The notes beneath the pieces were generated by a model. It saw only the letters and a list, made by a program, of their open reading frames with translations. It was not told where the DNA came from and ran no database searches. From contig OX419761.1 in assembly GCA_948567375.1 (NCBI GenBank), forward strand, positions 39,310,501 through 39,374,500: a stretch of 64,000 nucleotides of DNA, in the 5' to 3' direction. Positions 1 through 10,829 of this stretch are shown one piece after another. This stretch comes from Lunularia cruciata. Lineage: Eukaryota; Streptophyta; Marchantiopsida; Lunulariales; Lunulariaceae. Made by a program: the position numbers and the translations under genes. Position 1 is the stretch's first letter, and every line of letters starts with the position of its first letter.

Positions 1-419
1 AAAGTCAAGAGTTTAGTCAAAAAGAATATCCATACTCATGGGAATATTCTTCTAAGCCTGCGGTCTTATCTTGACCCAACCACTAAGTCAAGGTTTCCTT
101 TACATGGGCTATCCTTGGATTATAGAAGAATCCAAAGCAAAGAGGTTTATGGGTCCAAGAGTTCTCAATTGTTTATTCAAAGCCAACACCTAGAAATAAT
201 ACCCAAGTCAATATATTAGAATCCAAAATAATGGTGCTCATCATTTTCACTTCCTCTAAAGTAAGGTCCACTCTATCTTACCAATGACTAACTTTAGCTA
301 ATCATGACTAATATAGAATTATCTTTTATCTCTAAATAAATAATATTTCTCAAGTACTTGTAATACCAAACTAAATATCACAATAGCACATACATGCACA
401 AATGGGTGTTACATACCAA
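1..419. other. Non-coding flank, nothing recognised
   Basis: AT-rich sequence without a supported ORF or RNA gene. It lies directly upstream of a decayed gypsy pol remnant and may be more of the same decayed element, but I see no protein match in it. Confidence 0.4.
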
Positions 420-1000
420 ACTTACATAGAAGTGGTGTTGGGGAGATGAGCAAGAGAGAGCTTTTATAAAGCTCAAGGAGAGGTTGACATCTGCCTTTAT
501 TCTCAAGAGACTGATCAGAGGATGACTATTCCAAGTTCATATTGATTGGAGTACATTGGAGCTTGGAGTAGTGCTTACTAATAAGATGATGAGTAGAAAG
601 AGTTTATGGTGGCCTATGCTTGTTGCTCCAACAATTTAGTGGAGACAAAATATAGCTCATATGAACAAGAGTGCTTTGTACTAGTATGGGCAATAGCACA
701 TTTCCAATGTTATTTATCTGGTAACCTCTTCACTCTAATCATTGAACATCAACCACTAAAGTGGTTGATGAAGTCCAACAAGCTTTTAGGGAAGCTTGCA
801 TGATGGGCTCTGACTTTACAAGAGTATATTTCATAGTTATTCATAGACCTAAAGTGGTGAACTATGATGCAAATTGACTCATTTGCATAACGGTTGAGAT
901 TATTAGGATCAAACTAGAGCTTGTTGGCATGGTGAGACAGATGAGGAGATGGTGCTAGGCTGGCATGTACCTACTTTTCTATGTAAATTTGTTGAGGCTC
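420..1000 (+). pseudogene. Decayed Ty3/gypsy RT-RNase H remnant
   Basis: Part of a retrotransposon polyprotein. The stretch at 606-803 translates to a peptide with the typical gypsy RNase H sequence: VAYA, then TKYSSYEQECFVLVWAIAHF, then a YLSG and a HQPLKWLM motif. Upstream (about 420-600) the same domain continues as an EQERAFIKLKERLTS-like segment in another frame, and downstream (800-900) a LTLQEY-like segment follows. Stops and frame changes interrupt it, so it is dead. I found no LTRs next to it. The HQPLKWLM block is characteristic of Ty3/gypsy RNase H. Which lineage it belongs to is unclear. Confidence 0.75.
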
Positions 1001-4000
1001 TAATAGTATCTCTCTCAATACAAAAAAGAGGAGTTGTTGAGGTCTTAGATCCAAAGGGTGGAGATATTGGTGCATGTCAATGATACATTCAAAATGATGT
1101 CTTAGTGATGAATTATCTTTGCATTGGTGGGTGGCATAGTTGGTGCCAAGGAGAGAGACAGTGTCATTGAACAACCCAAGCAACTTAGATTGGAGGGCAG
1201 ACACCTTCTTTGTGTATGGGAGGATACTAGAGTGCAAGTAATACCATTTCCATCTTAGAGATCACAATTGGTATAGTCTTTGGTGCCATAGTGGGTCAAG
1301 TGGACAAGAAACAATGGCCAAAGTAGACCGAGTTGACAGAGTAGGTAGCTCTTTAGAAATTATAGGAGGTGGCTGAATTGCATATTTAGATACGCAATGG
1401 TGGTGTTAGTCAGCTATACCATAAGTTGAATGGATAACGAGGTAGTTACCAATGTGGCTACTTGAGCAATTAGTTGATAAGGAGATCTATGTGGTTTACT
1501 ATGGTTTACTGTGGTTAACTTGAAGTTCTTCCCTAGATGTAGTTTGATTGTGAGATGTTGCTTACTGATATAATTATTGAGATGTCATTTATAGAGTAGT
1601 TAGTATATCTTGAGTTGAGAGTAATATAGAGTCTTGGAAATTTTGAATAGAATTTATAGTGAGAGGGACTAAATAAAGTATACATTAATATCTAGCTCAA
1701 TGGAGCAAATTTATTGATTTACAATTTTTCAGAAAATAATATAATAAATTTTTATTGTGCAAAATTATAAAAAGAACTCTATAGATATTGGGTATACCAT
1801 ATTTGTAGTTGCATAAACTTGAGAGATGTTGTTGGGAATAGGTTTTTGTTTTGCAATTAGGTCTCATTGTCTTGGGAATACAATTAGAAATTTGTATAGC
1901 AGCTTGGAAATTGAGCACTTCTTATTTGCTAGGTATGTGCAATGACGAGTGGCGGTATCAAAACTACTAGGAAAGTCCAATAACTCCTTGAGAGCTTCTC
2001 TATGGCCTATAGAACCAAATCTTTGTTTTGGAAAGTAAATACACAACAATCAAGTTTTGTTTTGGGTTAAACGATGGGCTAGCAGTTCACAAATCTCATT
2101 CCATGAATGTGCAAAAGTAGTCTACATTGGTTAGCAAGCTTCCTATACATAAGGCAAGGGCTTTAATTTTTCTTGGAAGCAACAACTAAAATACATGATG
2201 CTAGGGTGTTTGGCTTCTTAATTACTTGTTGAGAGGAGTGCCCTCCTCTCAGCAAGTAATTGGATTTTGGAAAAATGATTAGATTTATCAAGAAAAGCTT
2301 ACATGTTTGATGTTTGTGCAGAAAAATCACTTTTGTGTTGTAGCGTTATTTTATCCTCTTAGACCCAAAATTATGATAGTTTTAGTGCATCTAAAGTTTT
2401 TGCTAATTATTGTAGCTTTGATGCTTAATTTTTGGTTTTACCAATATATAATTTTGATGAATGCTCATGCTAATATATCAATTCTTAGAGAGTTTATTCT
2501 AGGAAAAGGAAGTGACCAAGTCTTAGAAAGATAAGTTAGGACTTGCTTTCATGGATTAGACAAATAATTTTAGCACAAAAGAATGTTCCTCATTCAATGA
2601 AGATTTCCTATTCTAGTTCTAGTTGGAGCATTATACCACTAGATGCAATTTGTTGCATCAAAGACTTGTCATGAATATGATGTTTGCCCATCTGCATTTT
2701 GAATGTACAAAACGTTTATCATAAAAGCATTTTTGTGACCATATCATGACTTGAAAATTTAACTTTAAAGGTTACCTATGCTTCTATTGCAGTTTGGTAT
2801 AAGGTAACACCACATTTAATGTTATTATTGCAGGATGTTTGAGTGCTTTCTTATTATTGGAATATTCTTGTTATGCTACTTTATGTTGCAATATCCTTAT
2901 TATGTTACTCTATGGTTGCACTACTTTTAATTCTTTTCATAGAACGTAGATGCTCCTTCATCTAGACTTTTGGGAGAGTGGTGGTGATTCCTGTTTGACT
3001 TGTTGAATTTTTTCTTAGTCTACTTCGATCAATCATACTCAAATTACCATCAATGTCTTATATTAAGTTCATTATATATTTTAATATGTGAAAAAGGTAG
3101 CATCATATTTAGTACAGTTTGAGTTATGTACGCATCTTGGTGAAATATAGGTTTTCTTGTTGCTTGGTTTCATTGGCCTGATGAGACATACACTCCTTGT
3201 ACTCTTTGTATTCAAGGCGTACCTTGATTGCTTTTGAGCCCTTGTTTTAAATTTATATTTGGCAATCAAGATTCATCTGTCTTGAAGCTCCGATCCATTT
3301 GAGAAAGAGAGACTAGTTCTAAACAAATGACAAATCATTACAGAGAGAAAAAATGTTGGATGAACTTAATTCTGATTAGACAAATGACCAAAACTTAAGT
3401 ATATATTTTATTTAGTAGTCGATATCAATCTCTCGTGAAACTTTAGTATCATGTGAAGAATGAAGACAAGCTATAAACGAACGAAAAATTATCGTTATCG
3501 AGAGAAACGGTTGGATGCTAAAGTATAAAGGATCAGAAGTCAAATGTATAAAATGGTTTAAATCGAGTATTGGAGGGTACATTATCCAGTGAAAAGTAAT
3601 ATGCTTTTTACGATTACTTTACGTTAAATGTATGACTTAGTAGATAAATAATGAGTTTTCCAAGTTGCGAATACATGACTTATCACAGGACGTATTTTTT
3701 GAAGCGTCAATAGAAAGTCTAAAATCTTGCTTAAGTGCACCATTTCTTTCCACAGAAGCTCACTTTAGGTTTTGCTACATTTTTGTCCTTTATTTCAATC
3801 ATTCATTATAATTTCATAAATTCCACATGGATACCCTATGTCCGCTGGGTCCTCGACAACACAAGTATCCTTACGTTGCTTGAGAATCATTTTCCAATTT
3901 ATTTAAATCACAAGATTTTGCTTCCGGTAATATTTCAAGAAGATCAAGGGGACAATACTACGAATCCAAAGGTCTTAACACGATCAACGAAAATGTACGC

Positions 4001-4521
4001 GTGGATGCTCATGCCTTTGCGGGCATAAGTCTACTGGTATTTAGACATGAAGAATACATAGGAGTATAGTATATTTTCACCAAAATGAACTCCATTTTCC
4101 AGCACTAATCACCAATCAGATCAAGAAACCATGAGATATGGTCCTGCCGCCTGAGGTGATGAGATGTACAAACATCCGGCCAATATTGGTCGGAATTCTG
4201 CGTCTCCAGGCACTTAGTATAGCTTTCATTTCAATAACGGTTTGAAGTGGTTTCCTAAAAACTTCAAAGAATCAGAAAAATAACCTCTCTCGTCAGGAAA
4301 GCACAAATTTTAGTACATACGAGGGCGGGCAGATGTATACCACCAACTCTACAAAGACATCGTACGTCTGCCTAGCCTCTAAATATTCATCCTTGCAGCT
4401 GCGAAATCCAAAATATGAACTCTACTACACACATGTTTCTACTTGCCAAGCAATATATGTACAACTGCAACTCTTCTCTTCCTAATTTGGATATATCCAA
4501 TATTTCTTGTATCCAATATTT
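1001..4521. other. Intergenic region, no supported gene
   Basis: About 3.5 kb without a recognisable gene. Short ORFs (for example a 97-codon one at 3735-4028 and one at 2307-2534) have no recognisable domain and low-complexity composition. The first few hundred bases may continue the decayed gypsy remnant. The 3' end borders the amine oxidase gene and should hold its 3' UTR. Confidence 0.4.
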
Positions 4522-7500
4522 CTACAGTTTTTCCTCCAAGTTCACAAACTTGTCAAAATCGCTTGCGCAGTTGGGCGTAGTCTTGAGAATCGGATTTTTC
4601 TCGAAGAAGTTCGCTGGTTTGAGATCAAAACTACCTGTTATGGTGGGCATGACTGGAAAGTCTTCCTGGATTGGCACATGATGAAAGCCAAGAGTATACC
4701 ACAAGACGATGTCTTCGTTTACAATCTTGCGGTTCCTGGATTAAGATGTGGACATTTGCGTCAGAAATTCTGGAGAACTGGGTTTGCTACTGTAACTTTG
4801 CTGGTTTAATAAGCACACATGGAACATAAAAAGAACCTGCACACACAGTAATTGTGTAGACAACGAAACTCACCTACTCGACCATATAGCCAAACCATCG
4901 TCTCCATGGCTCTGATATGCGAATTCACCACTGGCCCACATCTCAGTCTTGTTGTATGGAGTGACCCAGATCTACACACAAAAGTCATTTTCTGTTAGGG
5001 AACGCTTTCTTCGTATGTAATGACCAAGCTAAATCTGGTCTGCTATTCTGTTCATACTCAGTAATTACCTAAGATTCGTTTCATATCCGAATCGACCGCT
5101 AACAAACTTTTTTCTACCCAAGTCTGCGAGATCTGGTTAGAGTTGCTTTCTCTCTTCTCGAGTACACTGCGTCAATTGCAGTGGGGTGTTCAATGGTAAG
5201 TTTACCGTAGACTTTCGTAAGGAAATTTACGGGTACTCGACGGTATTATGCAAATCTTTCCCGTAATATAAACCGTGACACGTAGAAGTGATCGGGGTCA
5301 CAGAACTCAAATAAACATTTATTAACAAATTAATGGAGGTATCTCATATCCACGTCTATGAGTTCCATCTTTCGTGTTTCGGACATGTTTAATTCTTGCT
5401 ACGATGTGCCAGGAAACTTAGCTGAGATATTTCATTCCGATTTAAAACTATATTTAAGAATTGAAAACCTCAAGAGGTTTCAGTACCCGTAAAAAACTTT
5501 ACGGAGTTCCGCAAAACTCTGTAGAGTTACGCGAAACTTAGGATTGAAATCCCAGAATTAGCTAAGTTTGTACAACGTGGCAGCATCATTGGACACCTCA
5601 TCAAAACTTAATCGTACCTGGTTGTTGGTAAAAGCAGCTCGTAATTGGGGAAAGTCAGCAAGATCCATCAAGCTTGCAGCATTTCCACCTGGTACTAAGC
5701 GGTAGCCAGTGGGATTGCCTAATCTTGTCGTTTTCTTTGAGTTAGTGACGACGAACTCCGATGGATTGTATAAGCTAAGCTGAATCCTTGCATCTGCCTC
5801 AGTCTGGGCGATGTGTTTCTCCACATCCCAGTAACTTCTCCTGCGACAGCGTAAATGAAAATCACATACAGGCAATGTTTTGTAAGAGGGCCCTGAACAT
5901 TAGCACTTCACCGTAGATTATAAAGCCAAGCTATTGCATTTACTCTGTAATTTTCCCAGTCGTCTCTCCACCGCCGAAGCGAACTGTTGTCAATCTTTAA
6001 CTACAGCAACTATTTCTGACGTTTTGGACTGATCAGAAATAGTGGTCAAAAGCTTCGGTCCTCGTTACATAGGGGTAATGTATACCTTGGAACCTTGCTA
6101 TTAGGTTTTATGATGTGTTTCTTGAGCTTTCCCTCCACAAAGGAATTCTCCGAGCCATCCACATCCAAATCCAGACGGTACGTCAGAAAGTGATCGTGGT
6201 TTACACCGACTGTGTTCTCAGAGATGAGACCGCCGTGCAATTCATCGTCATCTTGGCCCTTCCCGACGGAAGTAACCGTGCTACCGCTCGGCATAACTAT
6301 ACCCGTTAGGCCCGCCTACAGAAATCGTTGAAAGCGTCACGTCAGTAAGAATCTACTCAAGCACTCCATGTGCATCTGAAATGGCAGGACTCCAATTTAG
6401 TGTTTTAACAGTAAGCTATACGTATTTACTTACAGTAGCTCGAATGACCCCATCAGTCTGAAACTCCCAATCGAGTATGTAATCATAGTTGCCGATTGTT
6501 GCGACCATCCGTACGACAAGCGTCACTTTGGGCCTCACTTCTGTCACCTGTACACATACAGACATGCTAAGTAAACCGGGTAATTATCCTTAACTGCCGC
6601 TATCAATTTATCATCGGCCTAATCATTTTCCAATTTACCCTCACATACATCTGTCTAGATTGATAGCATCTTCGTTTCCATGCATGTGTTTCTGAAAACC
6701 TGTGCATGCCATTTCCTGTTTCCGAACTTGTGCATGCCATTTCCCTGAGCTCGTGGCTTCAGGATAACCGTTTCCCTTTCCAGTGCTTTTCCGCTTTCTA
6801 CAGTGTAGGCTCCTGTGTTCTTGGGTTTTCACCCCGTCCAAGGGAATTACTTTGCCCTCTCGATTCTGACTCTTTAAGTCCTTCAGAGAGCGACAACTCA
6901 TAAGATTCACTTCTACCTTGCAGTAGTCTTGTGAGGATGCCAAAGTGACTTATGCGTTGTCTCTTCGAGCGTCTACGATATCACTTCCTTTGGGCCCCCA
7001 GACGAACACCGGAAGCAGCATATCACTGGTCCTGGTACGCTCGTGTGTTAAAAGCTGCTTTAAAATGAATCTGACCATTGGCTCCCAGAAATTTGGAGGA
7101 ATGTCGTACATCGTACACGACAAATTCTAAAGGATATACGTAACTGAATCCGGGAAATTAAGTGGAAACGAACAGTTCTTCTGCAGTCAGTTGTGGTGCA
7201 ACTGCATTGAGTTCTTCAGAAGGTCCAAAAGAACCTTCTAGAGAATAGTTGGTTTCATGATTATCAACTTCGAGCAGACTGAAAATATTCTGGCTATCTA
7301 CTGCCCAGGTTGAAAAGATAGCCCACTTGCTAACTGGACAAGTTGGTATCTCTATACATCAATATCCTGGCTATATGTTTAACCCTTAGTATACCTTCTT
7401 CCAAAGTTAGTGTAGTACGTTAAACCTGTCACAAAAGCCAATCAAAAGAACGGTCGAAATTGGGACACAATTACCTTCTCACCCCAGAAGAGCTCCGTAT

Positions 7501-10500
7501 GACGCCACGCAATGTCACCTGAATAGCGCTCAAACAAGCATATGGCATTCTCAACAATCTTTGGGGTACCTGAAGCTGTAGGTAGCACAGCGTCCATGAA
7601 ATGAGCATGACGAGGGCAGTCATTTAGTGGCTGAAGAGATGCTGCAATGGCTCCGAGGCCGTATTCGCCTGCAAGAATCCAATATATTATATATGTCGTC
7701 AGAGGCAGAGCAGTCCCGATTAATGTTCCGTTTCTTCTCACTCTCCGTGTTTATTGTGTACTCTGTCTTTTAAATTTGCTACAATTTCAGTTACAGGCAA
7801 GATCGCCATCTGACGGCAGTACGGTCAGCAGTGTGGGCCTGTAATATGACCTCTTGCCCACAACGCACTGGGTCAAAATTTCAGGGGCCTTAACTCGGAA
7901 ATTATTACAACCCCTGGACCATGCAGCTAGCATGGTGGCTGTCTACACGCATAACGTCATTGTGATTGATCATTAGAGCTCCGATATTGTGCTCAGGTTT
8001 ATGCAAATCTAGACTTTTACAATTAGCCTTCTTCCAGATCACCGCCTTGTAGGGTGTGCATGTGCTACATTCTTCACCTGGTAGGCACACAAAGTGATAG
8101 CCCTTCATCTTGTGTCCAAATGGATGGTAGAAAACAACAGACTGTTGTCGGTATGATTACGGAAGTTGATCCCCGAAAGAGATGCCGGTCAAGTGTAAAC
8201 GCCAAAATTAGAAGACGCCTTGCGCAGAAGTAGAGTTCTGATCGTTGATGCGTGGCCGACCGCTTTTGCATGGCTGAGTACCCGCCTTTAAGTTGTACTT
8301 TTGGTTCTTTTGCCATGAGCATGATTAAGGATAAGGTGGTCATTGTGGTAAGGACGATTTACCTGCATCCATGAAGGTCTTGAAGTACCAATCCTCAGTC
8401 GGGTCCTGATACGGAACGAACATCTCAGAGACGAATCCTTTATAAAGAACACTACGCCATTTACCGCCATCGTTCACCTCTGCCATGGAGATAATGGTGC
8501 CTGCACGATTGTCCATTCTTAGATGAAATCTCCAGACGTTGCCCCATTGCACTGTGTTCCCTTTGACGGAGAAGCTGGGTCCATCAGGCTGCTCGATGGA
8601 GATGGGCTTTAGCGGAGGAAGTAACGGTGGCTTCTGAGACTCCAGTCGGTAATCCGTTCCCTCGCTCTTCGGAACTGGGATTCCCCTCCCAGAATCTACG
8701 TATTTCGTTACCTGGACGAAGAGTCTAAGTCAGTTAATCCGAACATTGGTTATTGGCTAATTATTTGTAATTAATTTGTATTTATCACACCTGATTGCAA
8801 CTCTAGGTGCAGACCAAATTAGACTTTCTAAGAATTATGTGATGACGAAGTTACCCATTTTTTATAATATGAAACATGAAAGGTCGTGGGCTAACGATCT
8901 CTCGTGGAAGTGGGCATGTGGAATCTCATCATAACTCCAATACAACTGTGAAATGGTGTTCTGTTCTCAAAACAGAACAGCACTTCAGTCGGTTACACCC
9001 AAAGCAGGTTAGAAGATCAAGCTTGATCACCGATGACTTACGTCAGGTCGAAATATGGACTATTCTCTTCACCTGGTTTCTTCACTGTCAATACTGAAAC
9101 CAGCTCAAAGACGTCGGCGAAAACCTCAATGTGGACTATAGACGAGATATCTAATCGAGAGATGTGCAGATAAAGCGAAAACTGTGAACGTAAAAGAAGC
9201 TAGCTGTACGATATGCCGTCCTGAACAATCCTCGAAGTGGTGGATATGTTACTATTAACTGAATATGAAGTTAAGGATCAAGATATCTTTTATCAAGTTA
9301 AATAAAAGGGAACAGTTACATGGGGAGCTATCGCCTTCGCGAAAGAGAATCGAAGCGGTGAATATGGGAATGTTAACTGGAATATGAATCCAAGGATCAA
9401 GATAATTTTTATCACATGAAATAAAGGGAACAGTTACATGAGGAGTTATCGTGTGCGCATTGGTTTCCAGGGATCGAGGACAACTGAGGATGAACTCAGA
9501 TTTCAGCTGACACTGCCTAGTATACAAATAAGCAAGGTGAAAATAACGAGGTGAAAGACATAGGCTGAAGTGGTTAGAATTGAGTAAACTGTCAACGCCG
9601 ACGCACGATCTAAAGCTGCATTCACCGGGGCAACTAAGTAGCAGAAAATTCCCTTATAACTCCCCTGGAGAAAATATGACATATCATCACCTCTGCCAGA
9701 ACGGTTTTCCTTGAACTATCTGTAGAATCCACACTGCTGATTTATAACTTCCGGTCTTTCTTGTATCGTGGAAATCTTTTAAAAATCTGGACAATAGACA
9801 GCTTAAATTTATCATACTCTGAGAAGTTTCAAGTAACTGGAATCTGCAACACTAGTCGAACAGTGTAAAAGCTCTTGTATAGCCTTAGTTTGGAGTTAGC
9901 TTACCCGCCGGCTATCAAGATTGACGTCTGCAGTGATGCCAACAGGCCTCATGTAAAAGTTTGTGGTGCCGTTCTTGTAGAACACTTGCAGCTTTGCAAC
10001 TCTGTTCCCCTCCTCCTCAGGAACCTGGTACCATCCAGGACTCAGCGGCAGAAATGCAGCTTCACTCAAAATCAGACCCTTGCTGGTAAGACTTCGTGCA
10101 AGAGGTTCATAATCCAGGAGTATAGAATTGGCAAGATCAATCTCGAATTCTGTCAGCGCAGGCCCTGCAGTTCCCTTGTATAGTTGTGTGGACTCCACTT
10201 GCTGCGTGTCAAGATTGACAGTTACTTTGAGCATGGATTTATCCTTTCTAGTGACAACTGATGCCTTTCGAGGGGGTAGTAGGTTTCCTGCTGCCCACGC
10301 CTGCACGGCAAACTTGTCCGGCTCTTCCAATTCCAACACTGAAATGAAGTTGCAGTCTGCCGCTTTACAAAGAAGTGAAGCGCTGATAAGGATAGACTTT
10401 ACAGCTAGGTGTTCACTGACTGTTAATGGATCCAGAGGATGCATGTGAGCGGCCGAAAGACTGCATCTCACTAAGATCACAATGTAGACAACTAAAGCGG

Positions 10501-10540
10501 GGACAAATGCACGTCGTGATGGACTGGTTGATAGAGCCAT
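4522..10540 (-). CDS. CuAO: Primary (copper/topaquinone) amine oxidase, eight exons
   Basis: Oxidises primary amines (in plants typically putrescine and other di/polyamines) to aldehydes, H2O2 and ammonia, using Cu(II) and a self-made topaquinone. Exons in coding order: 10540-9905, 8711-8363, 7668-7475, 6547-6434, 6315-6086, 5840-5618, 4971-4874, 4735-4522. All introns are GT-AG, the phases join, and the product is 685 aa, normal for the family. An in-frame TAA 33 nt upstream supports the ATG at 10540. Residues 11-31 are hydrophobic, suggesting a secreted or apoplastic protein. Key sites: catalytic Asp327 in FMDAGEYG; Cys346/Cys372 disulfide pair; topaquinone Tyr414 in GNYDY; copper ligands His471 and His473 (NHDHF) and His634 (FHHVP). 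The spacings Asp-Cys (19), Cys-Cys (26) and Asp-Tyr (87) match my recollection of the pea enzyme. The C-terminus (EKL) is not a canonical peroxisomal signal. No defect is visible. The substrate cannot be told from sequence. Confidence 0.95.
5197..5540. mobile_element. MITE-like element in amine oxidase intron 6
   Basis: This 344-bp segment lies inside the intron at 4972-5617. Its ends form imperfect inverted repeats: the left arm begins TAAGTTTACCGTAG and reaches TTTACGGGTACT, and the right arm is the reverse complement, beginning TAAGTTTCGCGTAA and also reaching TTTACGGGTACT. The right arm is about 20 bp longer. No coding capacity is seen and no clear target duplication could be assigned, so the superfamily is unknown. 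Confidence 0.45.
9256..9451. repeat. Duplicated ~75-bp segment in amine oxidase intron 1
   Basis: Two diverged copies, about 119 bp apart, of a segment that starts AACTG-AATATGAA, contains AAGGATCAAGATA and GGGAACAGTTACATG, and ends with a TATCG. They lie at about 9256-9331 and 9375-9451, within the 1.2-kb first intron. This looks like an old local duplication. No function is implied. Confidence 0.7.
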
Positions 10541-10655
10541 GATCGTTCTCCAGCCAGCAGCAGATTGGTGTTACCAGCCCAGAACACTCGAGGTGGTTGT
10601 CACCGCAGCTGCATGAATTCTTCTGCTCGAGGACGTACTATACATATACTTGTTT

Positions 10656-10730
10656 TTCACCTCGTGGTGTGTGCATGGGGAGCTGCCAGGGGTGTTCACC
10701 TCGAGGTTTGCATAGGGAGCTGCCAGGTGT
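10656..10730. repeat. ~39-bp tandem duplication upstream of the amine oxidase ATG
   Basis: Two near-copies of a unit beginning TTCACCTCG and ending GGGAGCTGCCAGG sit at about 10656-10694 and 10695-10730, roughly 115-190 bp upstream of the start codon. They are in the 5' UTR or proximal promoter. Any regulatory role is inference only. Confidence 0.7.
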
Positions 10731-10817
10731 GTGCCTCCAGAGAGAGTAAGGTCGCATGAAATTTACCGGCTCTCAACACATCCTTGGATCTCTCTGAAAC
10801 GACTGTGTTTGGGCTGC

Positions 10818-10828
10818 ACATTTATACT
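10818..10828 (-). promoter_or_regulatory. Possible TATA box of the amine oxidase gene
   Basis: Read on the minus strand, the sequence is AGTATAAATGTGC, a good TATA match about 280 bp upstream of the ATG. A weaker TATA-like stretch (TATATGTATA) lies nearer, at about 10639-10650. Which one is used, if either, cannot be decided from sequence. Confidence 0.3.
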
Positions 10829-10829
10829 A

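Noticed and set aside
6641-7130. ORFs on both strands within amine oxidase intron 3, including a protein-like minus reading with [14 protein letters not shown]
   Set aside because: The exons on either side (7668-7475 and 6547-6434) join directly into an uninterrupted family match, so no coding exon is needed here, and the peptide matches nothing I know.
9875-10448. Plus-strand ORFs of about 100 codons
   Set aside because: They are antisense to exon 1 of the amine oxidase gene, whose minus-strand reading is a clear family match.
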